64,000 nucleotides of DNA from Pseudomonadota bacterium (lineage in GTDB: Bacteria > Pseudomonadota > Gammaproteobacteria > Pseudomonadales > Moraxellaceae): contig JAEWKT010000031.1 of assembly GCA_023393635.1 (NCBI GenBank), forward strand, positions 1-64,000, in the 5' to 3' direction. Below the pieces are notes generated by a model, which was not told the origin of the DNA, made no database searches, and saw nothing but the letters and a program-made list of their open reading frames with translations. Below, piece by piece: positions 26,035 to 33,737 of the stretch. Position 1 is the stretch's first letter. Each line of letters starts with the position of its first letter. The translations under genes were made by a program, and so were the position numbers.

Positions 26035-27510
26035 TTACGCACTGACCACGCGGTTACGGCCGTCTGCTTTGGCTTGATATAATGCTTTATCTGCCTGGGC
26101 AATTAAGTCTTGCACATTTGCTTGATTGCTATAAGCTGCAACCCCAACACTAACAGTCACAGGTCGTTGAGGCCATGGATGTTGCGCAATTTCGTCACAA
26201 ATACGCTGTGCAATCGGTAGAGTATCTTGCAGGCTGGAATTTGGCAGAATGACAATAAATTCTTCACCACCATAGCGACTGGCAAAGTCAGTACTACGCA
26301 CTGCCTTGGCAAGCAACTGGCCGACCTGAAGCAGCACTTCATCTCCAGTTTGATGGCCAAAATCATCGTTAAAGCGTTTAAAGTGGTCGACATCCACCAT
26401 CATAATGCTTAAGGGTGTGGCATAGCGTAAGGTATGTTGCCACTCTGTCGCGATGCGCTGCTCAAAAGCACGGCGATTGGGTAAGTTAGTGAGGCTATCG
26501 GTAAGGCTGATTGCTTCTAACTCTTGCGTTAGTTGTTGTAACTCCTGAGTGCGCTGAGCGACCTTTTTTTCAAGTTTAATATTGCTTAGCTCCAGGGCAT
26601 GTTGGGCACGTTGCCTAAGCAGTTCCTGCCCATGCTGTCCCCGTGCTTGCCAAATAATGAGGGTAGACGATAAGAACAGGGTGAAAAATATCAGCATTGA
26701 GGTCTCAAACTGATTGTTATACCAGCCCATTGCATTACCTTGGCGTCCTAACCAACCGAGCGCAATAAAAATCGTAATGAGGGCGGGAAGTAAACCGCGT
26801 GCCATACGGCTACCCAGTGTTCTACCCACAAATAAGCGCATAAAGCCACGCTCAGCATGAATAAAAAGCAAGCACACACTCAGCCCGATAAAGAAAACGG
26901 CGGACACAGGCGACAACGGGTTATAAAAGCCTAAATTAGATAAATCATGCACACCATAAGTGTAGCCAATCAACACCATAATTGAGGTAATAATAACGGG
27001 AATTAGCAAGAGGCGCGCAAAGTTTAAAATATGGTAATTACGATAGGTGAGCAGAAAAATACAGCCACTAATTAAAATCCAGTGGATTGTAGATAATGGC
27101 GACATACGACTGGTAAATACTGAGATGGGTAAAGTCGAATTCTGGCGTAGCTCTGAACGTATAAATAAATCATCAAGGTAAGGCAGTTCAATATCAGTGA
27201 TATATTCATACAGGGTCAGGCTACCCAATAAAAATATCAGCAATGCAATACAACGCTGAATAACCCGATAAATTGGTTTTTTAGTTAAAAATAAATAAAG
27301 TGCAATATTAGCGAGCAACACGCTTACCGCCGTATTGGCTTTCATTGAAATAGCAGTAGGAAACAGCCACAACAAAAATTTAGGCTCAAATAACCAGCCG
27401 TACAGTATACTTCCTGCCGCCACACTCATTATGAGAATACAGGTTTTTAACAACCAGATCCGCTGCTGAATAAAGAAAGTGTTTTTAGTGCGCGCTGATA
27501 TATGTATCAA
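26035..27510 (-). CDS. membrane diguanylate cyclase (GGDEF)
   Basis: Makes cyclic di-GMP from two GTP. The N-terminal 290 residues are hydrophobic with about eight membrane segments and no recognised sensor name. A coiled-coil linker (LEKKVAQRTQELQQL) leads to a GGDEF domain with G414-G-E-E-F418, an active-site form, and an inhibitory I-site R405-S-T-D408 five residues before it. Start choice: TTG at 27510 has AGGA eight bases upstream. A GTG at 27561 is in frame but has no ribosome binding site and lies inside a repeat (TGTCCACTTT). So the start is uncertain. The gene follows the MHS transporter in the same direction after a hairpin. Confidence 0.85.
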   Translation of the reverse strand: MIHISARTKNTFFIQQRIWLLKTCILIMSVAAGSILYGWLFEPKFLLWLFPTAISMKANTAVSVLLANIALYLFLTKKPIYRVIQRCIALLIFLLGSLTLYEYITDIELPYLDDLFIRSELRQNSTLPISVFTSRMSPLSTIHWILISGCIFLLTYRNYHILNFARLLLIPVIITSIMVLIGYTYGVHDLSNLGFYNPLSPVSAVFFIGLSVCLLFIHAERGFMRLFVGRTLGSRMARGLLPALITIFIALGWLGRQGNAMGWYNNQFETSMLIFFTLFLSSTLIIWQARGQHGQELLRQRAQHALELSNIKLEKKVAQRTQELQQLTQELEAISLTDSLTNLPNRRAFEQRIATEWQHTLRYATPLSIMMVDVDHFKRFNDDFGHQTGDEVLLQVGQLLAKAVRSTDFASRYGGEEFIVILPNSSLQDTLPIAQRICDEIAQHPWPQRPVTVSVGVAAYSNQANVQDLIAQADKALYQAKADGRNRVVSA

Positions 27511-27554
27511 TAAGAGAGTCCTAATCTTAATAGATAGTAGTGATGCGGCAAGTT

Positions 27555-27607
27555 TGTCCACTTTTATTTTTGGCTAGTGCTGTCCACTTTAACTACTAGC
27601 CAAAAAT
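27555..27607. repeat. inverted repeat with embedded direct repeats
   Basis: A 13-bp perfect inverted repeat, ATTTTTGGCTAGT at 27566-27578 and ACTAGCCAAAAAT at 27595-27607, has a 16-base loop. TGTCCACTTT occurs twice, at 27555-27564 and in the loop at 27581-27590. It lies 8 bases past the transporter stop and 57 or fewer bases before the cyclase start. It could end the transporter transcript, but no T run follows the stem leftward. Confidence 0.75.
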
Positions 27608-27614
27608 AGACCGA

Positions 27615-28922
27615 TCACTTTACTGCTGTTAATTGCTGCCCTTTGGTTTCATGGGTAAATAGTATTGCCAGCAAGGTAATCATGGCGGCAATGGATAAAT
27701 AATAACCGACTGAACTCAAACCATAATTTTTGGCCAGTGACATGGCAATATAAGGGGCAAGGGATGCGCCAAAAATCCCAGCCATATTAAAGGTGAGCGA
27801 GGCACCTGTATAACGCACGTTGGTTGGAAATAATTCTGACAAAATTGTGCCAAGCGGCCCATAGGTCATTCCCATTAAGCCTAAGCCAATACTTAAAAAT
27901 AATAATACGCTGGCATCGGTGCCGCCATTGAGTAAAGGTGCCATACACATGCCAAATATGGCGATGGCAAGCGTAATTAAACCCAAAGTAAGCCTGCGTC
28001 CATAACGGTCTGCCAGTAGTGCAGAAACAGGAATGCAAATCGCAAAAAAGAAAATAGCAATGAGCTGCAAAATTAAAAAATGCTCACGACTATAACCCAG
28101 CGCAGTGGTGCCCCAAGTCAGTGAAAATACTGTGACTAAATAGAACAGCACAAAAGTTGCCAGTGCAATACAAGTACCAAAAAATAGCATTTTGCCGTGT
28201 TGCTTAAATACGGTAAACATGGGAACTTTGACTTGCTCTTGCTTATCAATGGTGGCTTGAAAAACGGGCGTTTCATGAATTTTTAAACGGATATATAAGC
28301 CAATGATCACCAATACTGCACTGGCCAAAAATGGAATGCGCCAGCCCCATGCAAAAAAATCAGCTTCAGATAAAAACTCACCCAACAGTAAAAAAGCACC
28401 GCCTGCCATTAAAAAGCCAATGGGCGCACCCAGTTGTGGAAACATGCCATACCAGGCGCGCTTACCCTCGGGCGCATTTTCGGTAGCAAGCAACACGGCA
28501 CCGCCCCATTCACCACCCAAACCAAGGCCTTGTCCAAAGCGGCAAAGCGCCAGTAATAAAGGTGCAGCAACGCCAATTTGCGCATAAGTAGGCAATAAAC
28601 CAATCGCAACCGTTGAAACGCCCATGGTGAGTAAGGCCGCTACTAGTGTCACCTTGCGCCCGATGCGATCACCAAAATGACCAAACACGGCAGAACCAAT
28701 GGGACGTGCAAAAAATGCAATAGCAAACGTGGCTAGTGACTGCAAAATAGCCGTGCTTGCATCACTGGATGGAAAAAATAGCTGCGGAAAAACCAGAACG
28801 GCTGCCGTGGCATAAATATAAAAGTCAAAAAATTCAATCGTGGTGCCCGCTAAGCTGGCAAGCAATATACGTGCTGTTGAATTGGTTGCCGTTGGATTCG
28901 CCACAGTGGCATTACTCATCAT
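27615..28922 (-). CDS. MFS transporter, metabolite:H+ symporter (MHS) family
   Basis: A 435-residue major facilitator protein with 12 predicted helices. The opening AGTTIEFFDFYIYATAAVLVFPQLFF and the loop GHFGDRIGRKVTL (A-like motif) are the signatures of the MHS subfamily, which includes ProP, KgtP and ShiA; substrates are small organic acids or osmolytes. Nothing in the protein, such as the ProP C-terminal coiled coil, allows a choice: the C-terminus ends soon after the last helix, which argues against an osmosensing ProP. Two adjacent ATG codons start the gene. Transcribed leftward toward the cyclase. Confidence 0.85.
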   Translation of the reverse strand: MMSNATVANPTATNSTARILLASLAGTTIEFFDFYIYATAAVLVFPQLFFPSSDASTAILQSLATFAIAFFARPIGSAVFGHFGDRIGRKVTLVAALLTMGVSTVAIGLLPTYAQIGVAAPLLLALCRFGQGLGLGGEWGGAVLLATENAPEGKRAWYGMFPQLGAPIGFLMAGGAFLLLGEFLSEADFFAWGWRIPFLASAVLVIIGLYIRLKIHETPVFQATIDKQEQVKVPMFTVFKQHGKMLFFGTCIALATFVLFYLVTVFSLTWGTTALGYSREHFLILQLIAIFFFAICIPVSALLADRYGRRLTLGLITLAIAIFGMCMAPLLNGGTDASVLLFLSIGLGLMGMTYGPLGTILSELFPTNVRYTGASLTFNMAGIFGASLAPYIAMSLAKNYGLSSVGYYLSIAAMITLLAILFTHETKGQQLTAVK

Positions 28923-29024
28923 TTTTCCAAAATAGTGATTAAAACAAGTGCTTCATTGCAACAGAATAGTGCCATTAGCGAGGCTTAAAAACCAGTATAG
29001 TCCGACAGAAGTTTTATTAAACTG

Positions 29025-29675
29025 TTAAGGCAGCACATAATAGTAAATGGCCCAGCAATGACAAGCCGCACCGATTAACACAAATAAATGCCAGATAGCA
29101 TGGGTATATGGATAGTTTTTGGCGGCATAAAAAACAGTGCCTAAGGTATAGCTGACACCACCTGCTACGAGCCAAAAAAATCCTGCCCGTGGCAGGGCAG
29201 CATAAATATCGGGTATGACCAGTAGTGCCAACCAACCCATGATTAAATAAGCCGCCAGCGATACCTTGGCAAAGCGGTGAATAAAAAATAGCTTAAATAA
29301 CACCCCTAAGGCAGCCAGGCCCCATAATAGCCAAAGTAACCATTGTGCTTTTGAACCATGAAGGCTAATCATTAAAAAAGGCGTATAAGTGCCTGCAATT
29401 AATAAGTAAATAGCACTGTGATCAAGTTGTTTTAAAAAGATGCGTATGCGGGGTAATTCAATACTGTGATACAGCGTTGAGGCCAAAAAAAGCACCACCA
29501 TACTCATGCTATAAACCACCAAACCCAACATTTGCGCGGTGCTTAAGCTGCCCAAGCCTTTGTTAATTAAAAATAGCGCGGCAATTAAAGCCAATAATGC
29601 GCCCAGGCCATGCGTGAGTGCGTTAATTCGTTCTTCTTTGCTGTTAAAGCTGAGATGGTTGTGGGGAGTAGACAT
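29025..29675 (-). CDS. hemolysin III / PAQR-family membrane protein
   Basis: A 216-residue protein with seven predicted transmembrane helices. It has the family blocks EERINALTHGLGA near the N-terminus, STLYHS near residue 70 with HSAIYLLIAGTYTPF near 86-100, and the final LFVLIGAACHCWAIYYY. The conserved Ser, His and Asp residues in these blocks form a metal site in PAQR relatives. The E. coli homologue TrhA is involved in membrane-fluidity or lipid homeostasis; hemolysis is only a historical label. Stands alone. Confidence 0.92.
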   Translation of the reverse strand: MSTPHNHLSFNSKEERINALTHGLGALLALIAALFLINKGLGSLSTAQMLGLVVYSMSMVVLFLASTLYHSIELPRIRIFLKQLDHSAIYLLIAGTYTPFLMISLHGSKAQWLLWLLWGLAALGVLFKLFFIHRFAKVSLAAYLIMGWLALLVIPDIYAALPRAGFFWLVAGGVSYTLGTVFYAAKNYPYTHAIWHLFVLIGAACHCWAIYYYVLP

Positions 29676-29855
29676 AGAAAACTATAATTATTTACATGTT
29701 ATTCAGCTAATCTAGCATAAATTTTAAACAAGGTTAGCAATCAGTTTTAAAATGCGTTGTCAGTTAGGCGGCTTAACGTCTTTTAACACTGGCTGCTATG
29801 ACATTGCTTGCTTTATGATACAAGTTATCAATCCTATGTGTATTTGAGTTAGTTT

Positions 29856-30236
29856 ATGCCTGAGCCAACCGCAGCTGTATCATTGTCCACGCCATTTGAA
29901 CAGCTACAAGCTATTATTGCCAACAGTTTTAATCAGGCACAGCTTGAAAAAATGGTACTAAGCAAATACAAAGGCAATACGTCAGGCTTGGAAAAAATTC
30001 AGATCCGATTAGTGGATATTAAGCAGCAGCCTATGCTGTGTTTTGTGTATAAATATCAGACCAAAGACAGCACTAAAAATTATAATCTGCCTGATGCCCT
30101 GACTGAAATAGCCGCACAGTTAGATGCAGGGTTTAAGCATTTGCATGTCAATACCAATACCCATGATTACCAGCTAATGGTGAGTAAAAAAACAAAGTCG
30201 TGCTGGCACAACAGCAAACTGTACAGCAAAAAATAA
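29856..30236 (+). CDS. N-terminal part of a split Methyltransf_32-like protein
   Basis: A 126-residue frame that ends at a TAA 37 bases after it should have joined the next frame. It carries the N-terminal region found in larger class I methyltransferases, with RLVDIKQQPMLCFVYKYQTKDSTKNYNL and HLHVNTNTHDYQLMVSKK. After AGT come seven A. One extra A, or a slip back by one base there, continues directly into the frame that holds the methyltransferase domain, giving about 418 residues in total. So this is half of one gene, either through an assembly error, a real frameshift, or slippage. Confidence 0.7.
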   Translation: MPEPTAAVSLSTPFEQLQAIIANSFNQAQLEKMVLSKYKGNTSGLEKIQIRLVDIKQQPMLCFVYKYQTKDSTKNYNLPDALTEIAAQLDAGFKHLHVNTNTHDYQLMVSKKTKSCWHNSKLYSKK

Positions 30237-31126
30237 CAGCGCAAGTTGAGCATGATGTTAAGCATGATCAGGCTATAAAAGCACCTGCGTCAGTGGCGGC
30301 AACACATAATCGAACAACGCATAACCGAATCAAGCATCGTTATATTGAGCAAAGCAGGCCTTTTTTACAGCAACTTGGTGTGACTGATGCGCAAGGACAA
30401 ATTATTCCTGCCATGTCGCGCAAGTGGAAACAGATCAATAAATTTTTAGAAATTTTTGCAGGGGCTTTGCAGCACGCGCAGCTTGAAAACCAGCAAAGCC
30501 TGTCTGTGGTGGATTTTGGCTCAGGTAAAGGCTATTTAACCTTTGCAGTGCATGATTTTATCACACAGCAATTGCATCAACAGGCCAATGTGACGGGCGT
30601 TGAATTACGCAATGAGCTGGTTGAGTTTTGTAATCAAGTGGGGCAGCGTATTGATGCACAGGGCATCACATTTTATCAAGGCGATGTACGCAGTTTTACG
30701 CCACCGCATGTAGATGTCATGATTGCCTTGCATGCCTGCGATATTGCTACCGACTATGCGCTGCACACGGGTATTCGCTTAAATGCAGCAGTAATTATGT
30801 GCGCGCCCTGTTGTCATAAGGAAATAAGACCGCAACTAAAGATGCCTGCGCTATTAAAACCAATGCTGCAATATGGCGTGCATTTGGGTCAACAAGCCGA
30901 GATGCTGACTGACAGTATGCGTGCTTTATTGCTGGAGGCACATGGCTATGACACCAAAGTTTTTGAGTTTGTATCATTAGAGCACACCAGCAAAAATAAA
31001 ATGATTCTGGCCATCAAAAAACCAGCCAACCCGCGCAAGCAAGCTGAAATAATGCAAAAAGTGCAAGAATTAAAAGCATTTTATGGCATTGATGAGCAAT
31101 GTTTAGAGACTTTATTGCAATCCTGA
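30200..31126 (+). CDS. C-terminal part: SAM-dependent methyltransferase domain
   Basis: About 308 residues counted from a GTG at 30200, which has no ribosome binding site and is probably not a real start. The SAM motif I VVDFGSGKGYLTFAVHDF lies near residue 100, and a later ALHACDIATDYAL and CAPCCHKEIRPQL pair matches the Methyltransf_32 family. The substrate is not known. The frame is open, uninterrupted and well coded, so the domain looks functional if translated. Translation must come from the upstream frame through the A7 run at 30184-30190 or from an internal start. Confidence 0.78.
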   Translation: MLAQQQTVQQKITAQVEHDVKHDQAIKAPASVAATHNRTTHNRIKHRYIEQSRPFLQQLGVTDAQGQIIPAMSRKWKQINKFLEIFAGALQHAQLENQQSLSVVDFGSGKGYLTFAVHDFITQQLHQQANVTGVELRNELVEFCNQVGQRIDAQGITFYQGDVRSFTPPHVDVMIALHACDIATDYALHTGIRLNAAVIMCAPCCHKEIRPQLKMPALLKPMLQYGVHLGQQAEMLTDSMRALLLEAHGYDTKVFEFVSLEHTSKNKMILAIKKPANPRKQAEIMQKVQELKAFYGIDEQCLETLLQS

Positions 31127-31161
31127 ATTCAGCCAAAAAGAGCACCCATACGGTAAGTGAG

Positions 31162-31187
31162 TAAAAGCAGTTTTAAAACCGCTTTTA
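31162..31187 (+). terminator. probable terminator after the split methyltransferase
   Basis: TAAAAGCAGTTTT is followed at once by AAAACCGCTTTTA, a palindrome with one mismatch; the right side ends in a T-rich run. It lies 36 bases past the stop codon. Confidence 0.55.
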
Positions 31188-31300
31188 ATGATCCATGCAG
31201 ATGAACAGTCACCACTTAGCCATGGCATTTACTAACTGAAAAAATCTAATCTAAAAAATTCTCAGCGTCACTTTTATGCAGGCTTTAGATAGACTATTTA

Positions 31301-31432
31301 TTAATGCGTTGAAAGGTAAAAAAACGTCATAAATATGGTGGCAAACACAAGGCCAATTAAGCCTAGACCATATACATATTTCAGGGGCAGCTCGTCTTGA
31401 GGCGCGGGCGGTTTAACTGGTTGCTGCGACAT
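31301..31432 (-). CDS. 43-residue single-pass membrane protein
   Basis: This short reading frame begins ATG TCG CAG CAA and ends TAA. The product has a proline-rich polar N-terminus (SQQPVKPPAPQDELP), then one hydrophobic segment about residues 20-41 rich in G, L, I, F and T, ending YLSTH. That organisation is typical of small inner membrane proteins. The ribosome binding site is weak (GGG about 8 bases before the ATG). It lies in a 640-base gap and is convergent with the methyltransferase. I do not recognise a family; conservation is unknown, so it remains a candidate. Confidence 0.55.
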   Translation of the reverse strand: MSQQPVKPPAPQDELPLKYVYGLGLIGLVFATIFMTFFYLSTH

Positions 31433-31447
31433 AAGAAATACCCAGAT

Positions 31448-31487
31448 AATGTGACAAGAAAAAGAGCAATGTGACAAGAAAAAGAGA
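31448..31487. repeat. 20-bp tandem duplication
   Basis: AATGTGACAAGAAAAAGAG plus C, then the same 19 bases plus A, lie directly end to end. The pair is just upstream of the 43-residue ORF read leftward, so it would sit in its promoter or leader. Confidence 0.9.
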
Positions 31488-31608
31488 GCAGCAGTTAGTT
31501 AACTATAGATAACTCAAATGCATAACTCATTTGTTACAGCTTGTTTCTTACAGCTTGGCCAAACGTGCCAGACGCTGCGGCAAGCATGGACGCTAAATAT
31601 TATATAAA

Positions 31609-31643
31609 GGCGAATTATTTAAAAACAAGCTAAAAAATTCGCC
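31609..31643 (-). terminator. hairpin downstream of MFS permease gene
   Basis: GGCGAATT at 31609 and AATTCGCC at 31636 form an 8-bp perfect stem with a 19-base loop, with T-rich sequence following leftward. It is 124 bases past the permease stop, so its use as a terminator is uncertain. Confidence 0.4.
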
Positions 31644-31766
31644 GAAAATAACGTCTATTTAAGCCATTTCCTCCTTCATACAGCATTGGAAACTGTAGGG
31701 TTAGTAGCATGCTTGGCACAGATAATTTAAGTGGCTTAGATAGCTTAATTAGTCAACTTAAATCAC

Positions 31767-33305
31767 TTAAGGCTCTTCGCCCAGACTTTCTACAATTAAA
31801 TCCTGCTTTTTGCTGCGACGGGTAAAATGTGATTCTCTGGCAAACCAAACCAGCACTGCAAATAATACAAATGCAATGGCTAATAATTGAAAGGTCATGT
31901 TGAAAGTAATGCGTCCACTATGCAGTGCGATTTGTTGTAAGCGTTGTGGACTAACTAGCTGATCAGCCTGTGTGGCCAGTAGTTCGGTTTGCACATGCAG
32001 CGTGTTAATATCCCAGAAAATATCGGTAAAGGCGATAGCCAGTCCAGCACTAATCGTACGAAATGCATTGAGCATGTCTACTGCATGGAGTTGATCCTGA
32101 TCGGGAATGCTGCTTAAGGTCACGCTGTTCATGGAAATAAAGAAAATGCCCAGTGCTGCGCCAGCTAAAAACTGTGGCCACAATAGATGTTCCCAACTGG
32201 TCGGCAGCGTGTAATTACCAATCCACCAAAAACTAAGCGCAAAGCCAATAAAGGATAAGCAGGCTAACAATCGCGGGTCATCACCGCGGTGAATCAAATG
32301 TTGCGTATAAATACTTAAAGGTTTAGACAGCACAAAAACGGGTAAAAATAACCAGCCCACTTGCCATGCGCTAAAGCCTTCAACAGTTTGCATGCGAATA
32401 ATATATTGCACCATGGCACCTTGCACGCACATAAAGGCAAGGCAGGTTAAAATAAGACCGTAGCTATAATTTTTACATTTAAATAATGAAAGGCGTAACA
32501 GTGGCTGTGCTTTGGATTGATTGCTAAACCAGAATAAGCCAAAGCCAATAAGAAAAATAGCAGCCAGTAAACAGGAGATAAGATGATGACTATCAAATAA
32601 ACTGACAATCCCTAAGTTAAAAAAGCCCTGTAGTGCCAAAACCGCAGTACTTAAACAAATAAAAATGAGCAGGTTTTGATAAATAGGGTAATGTTTATCC
32701 CGATAATTCAGGGATGAGTCTGTGAGTGCGCCAATAACCACCGCAATGAGTAAGGACAATACCAAAAAAACCACAAAAAGCAGCCGCCAGTCACCCACCA
32801 CATGGGCAAAATAACCACCCAGTGCAGGCCCCACAGAAAATGGGGTAAACGCTGCCAGACTCCATAGGGCAATGGCAAATTTTTGCTTTAGGGGCTTATA
32901 GTGCTCTAGTAATAAAAATAAGGATGGGCTAATACTTAAACCCGCGGCAAAGCCTTGCAGGGTTCTAGCCACAACAAATGCTGAGTAATTGGGTGCAGAC
33001 AGCAGCACATCGCAACACGATAAGGCAAAGAGCAAATAAGCAGTGATGGCGGTATTACGGGCACCAAAGCGTTTCATCAGCGGGCGTGCCAGCAAAAATG
33101 CCAAGCCCATCGCCGCTAAATAGTTGCTTTGCCCCCAAACGGTAAAGGCAAGACTATGGCCAATGCTATCTGCGACATAAGGCAGCATCGGCAAAAATGC
33201 ACCTGCACTAAGTACCGCAATAAAATGCCCAATGCCTAAGGCCAGATTAAGTAAAATAAATTGACCAAAAGATAGCTTTTTAGAATATTTGCGCCAATTT
33301 AGCAT
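31767..33305 (-). CDS. MFS permease, DHA2 (14-helix) type
   Basis: A 512-residue permease with about 14 predicted helices, fitting drug:H+ antiporters of the DHA2 group. Motif C-like GPALGGYFAHVVGDWR lies near residues 155-172, and a DWR element typical of EmrB-like proteins is present. No adjacent membrane-fusion gene is found, so it would work alone or with a distant partner. The substrate is unknown; drug export and import of other compounds are both possible. GAGGAG lies six bases before the ATG. It is the leftmost gene of a leftward run but has a 432-base gap upstream. Confidence 0.82.
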   Translation of the reverse strand: MLNWRKYSKKLSFGQFILLNLALGIGHFIAVLSAGAFLPMLPYVADSIGHSLAFTVWGQSNYLAAMGLAFLLARPLMKRFGARNTAITAYLLFALSCCDVLLSAPNYSAFVVARTLQGFAAGLSISPSLFLLLEHYKPLKQKFAIALWSLAAFTPFSVGPALGGYFAHVVGDWRLLFVVFLVLSLLIAVVIGALTDSSLNYRDKHYPIYQNLLIFICLSTAVLALQGFFNLGIVSLFDSHHLISCLLAAIFLIGFGLFWFSNQSKAQPLLRLSLFKCKNYSYGLILTCLAFMCVQGAMVQYIIRMQTVEGFSAWQVGWLFLPVFVLSKPLSIYTQHLIHRGDDPRLLACLSFIGFALSFWWIGNYTLPTSWEHLLWPQFLAGAALGIFFISMNSVTLSSIPDQDQLHAVDMLNAFRTISAGLAIAFTDIFWDINTLHVQTELLATQADQLVSPQRLQQIALHSGRITFNMTFQLLAIAFVLFAVLVWFARESHFTRRSKKQDLIVESLGEEP

Positions 33306-33645
33306 GTGGTTCTCCTCAGTTTAATCAATAAACCAGAGGAAATAACGATGCAAGCTGGCATAGCGTGAGTAACTCGTAAGCGATTTTAGTTAGAAGATGG
33401 ATAGTTAAAAAGCTGCTTATAAAGTAGCAACAACTAAGGCGATGTGTGATCAACAGGGCAATTAATACCACTCACTTAACCACTAACATGAATGAGTGCT
33501 AGAAACAGGCGTTGCATTGTATAGTGCATTGCATCCTTTGGATATTCAGATATGAAAATGTCGGTTATTATTAATATTGATAACATGCATTTTACATCAA
33601 TGTTTAAAGCATGAACGTTGGCCAACCGTATAAATTGGGCGCATT
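33306..33645. other. intergenic region upstream of the MFS permease
   Basis: This 340-base stretch presumably holds the permease promoter. I see only short AT-rich stretches, and no convincing promoter, operator or gene. A rightward frame in 33611-33862 is the reverse shadow of the fadJ-like gene end and a terminator. Confidence 0.5.
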
Positions 33646-33683
33646 AAAAAACCGCAATGGCACATGGCAATTGCGGTTTTTAG
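33646..33683 (-). terminator. terminator of the beta-oxidation operon
   Basis: AAAAACCGCAA pairs with TTGCGGTTTTT around a 13-base loop, 55 bases past the stop codon of the fadJ-like gene, with an A/T run on both sides. Confidence 0.85.
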
Positions 33684-33737
33684 CTTTAACATACCCACTT
33701 TATGCGCTGATATGTTTACAGCCGTGGGATCAAACCA

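Noticed and set aside
27555..27607. A complete insertion sequence or attachment site
   Set aside because: Only a 53-base repeat structure is seen; no transposase or integrase gene is near.
28303..28587. 94-residue rightward frame inside the MHS transporter gene
   Set aside because: It is the reverse shadow of a well supported membrane transporter; its composition (Lys/Pro/Ala) reflects the opposite strand.
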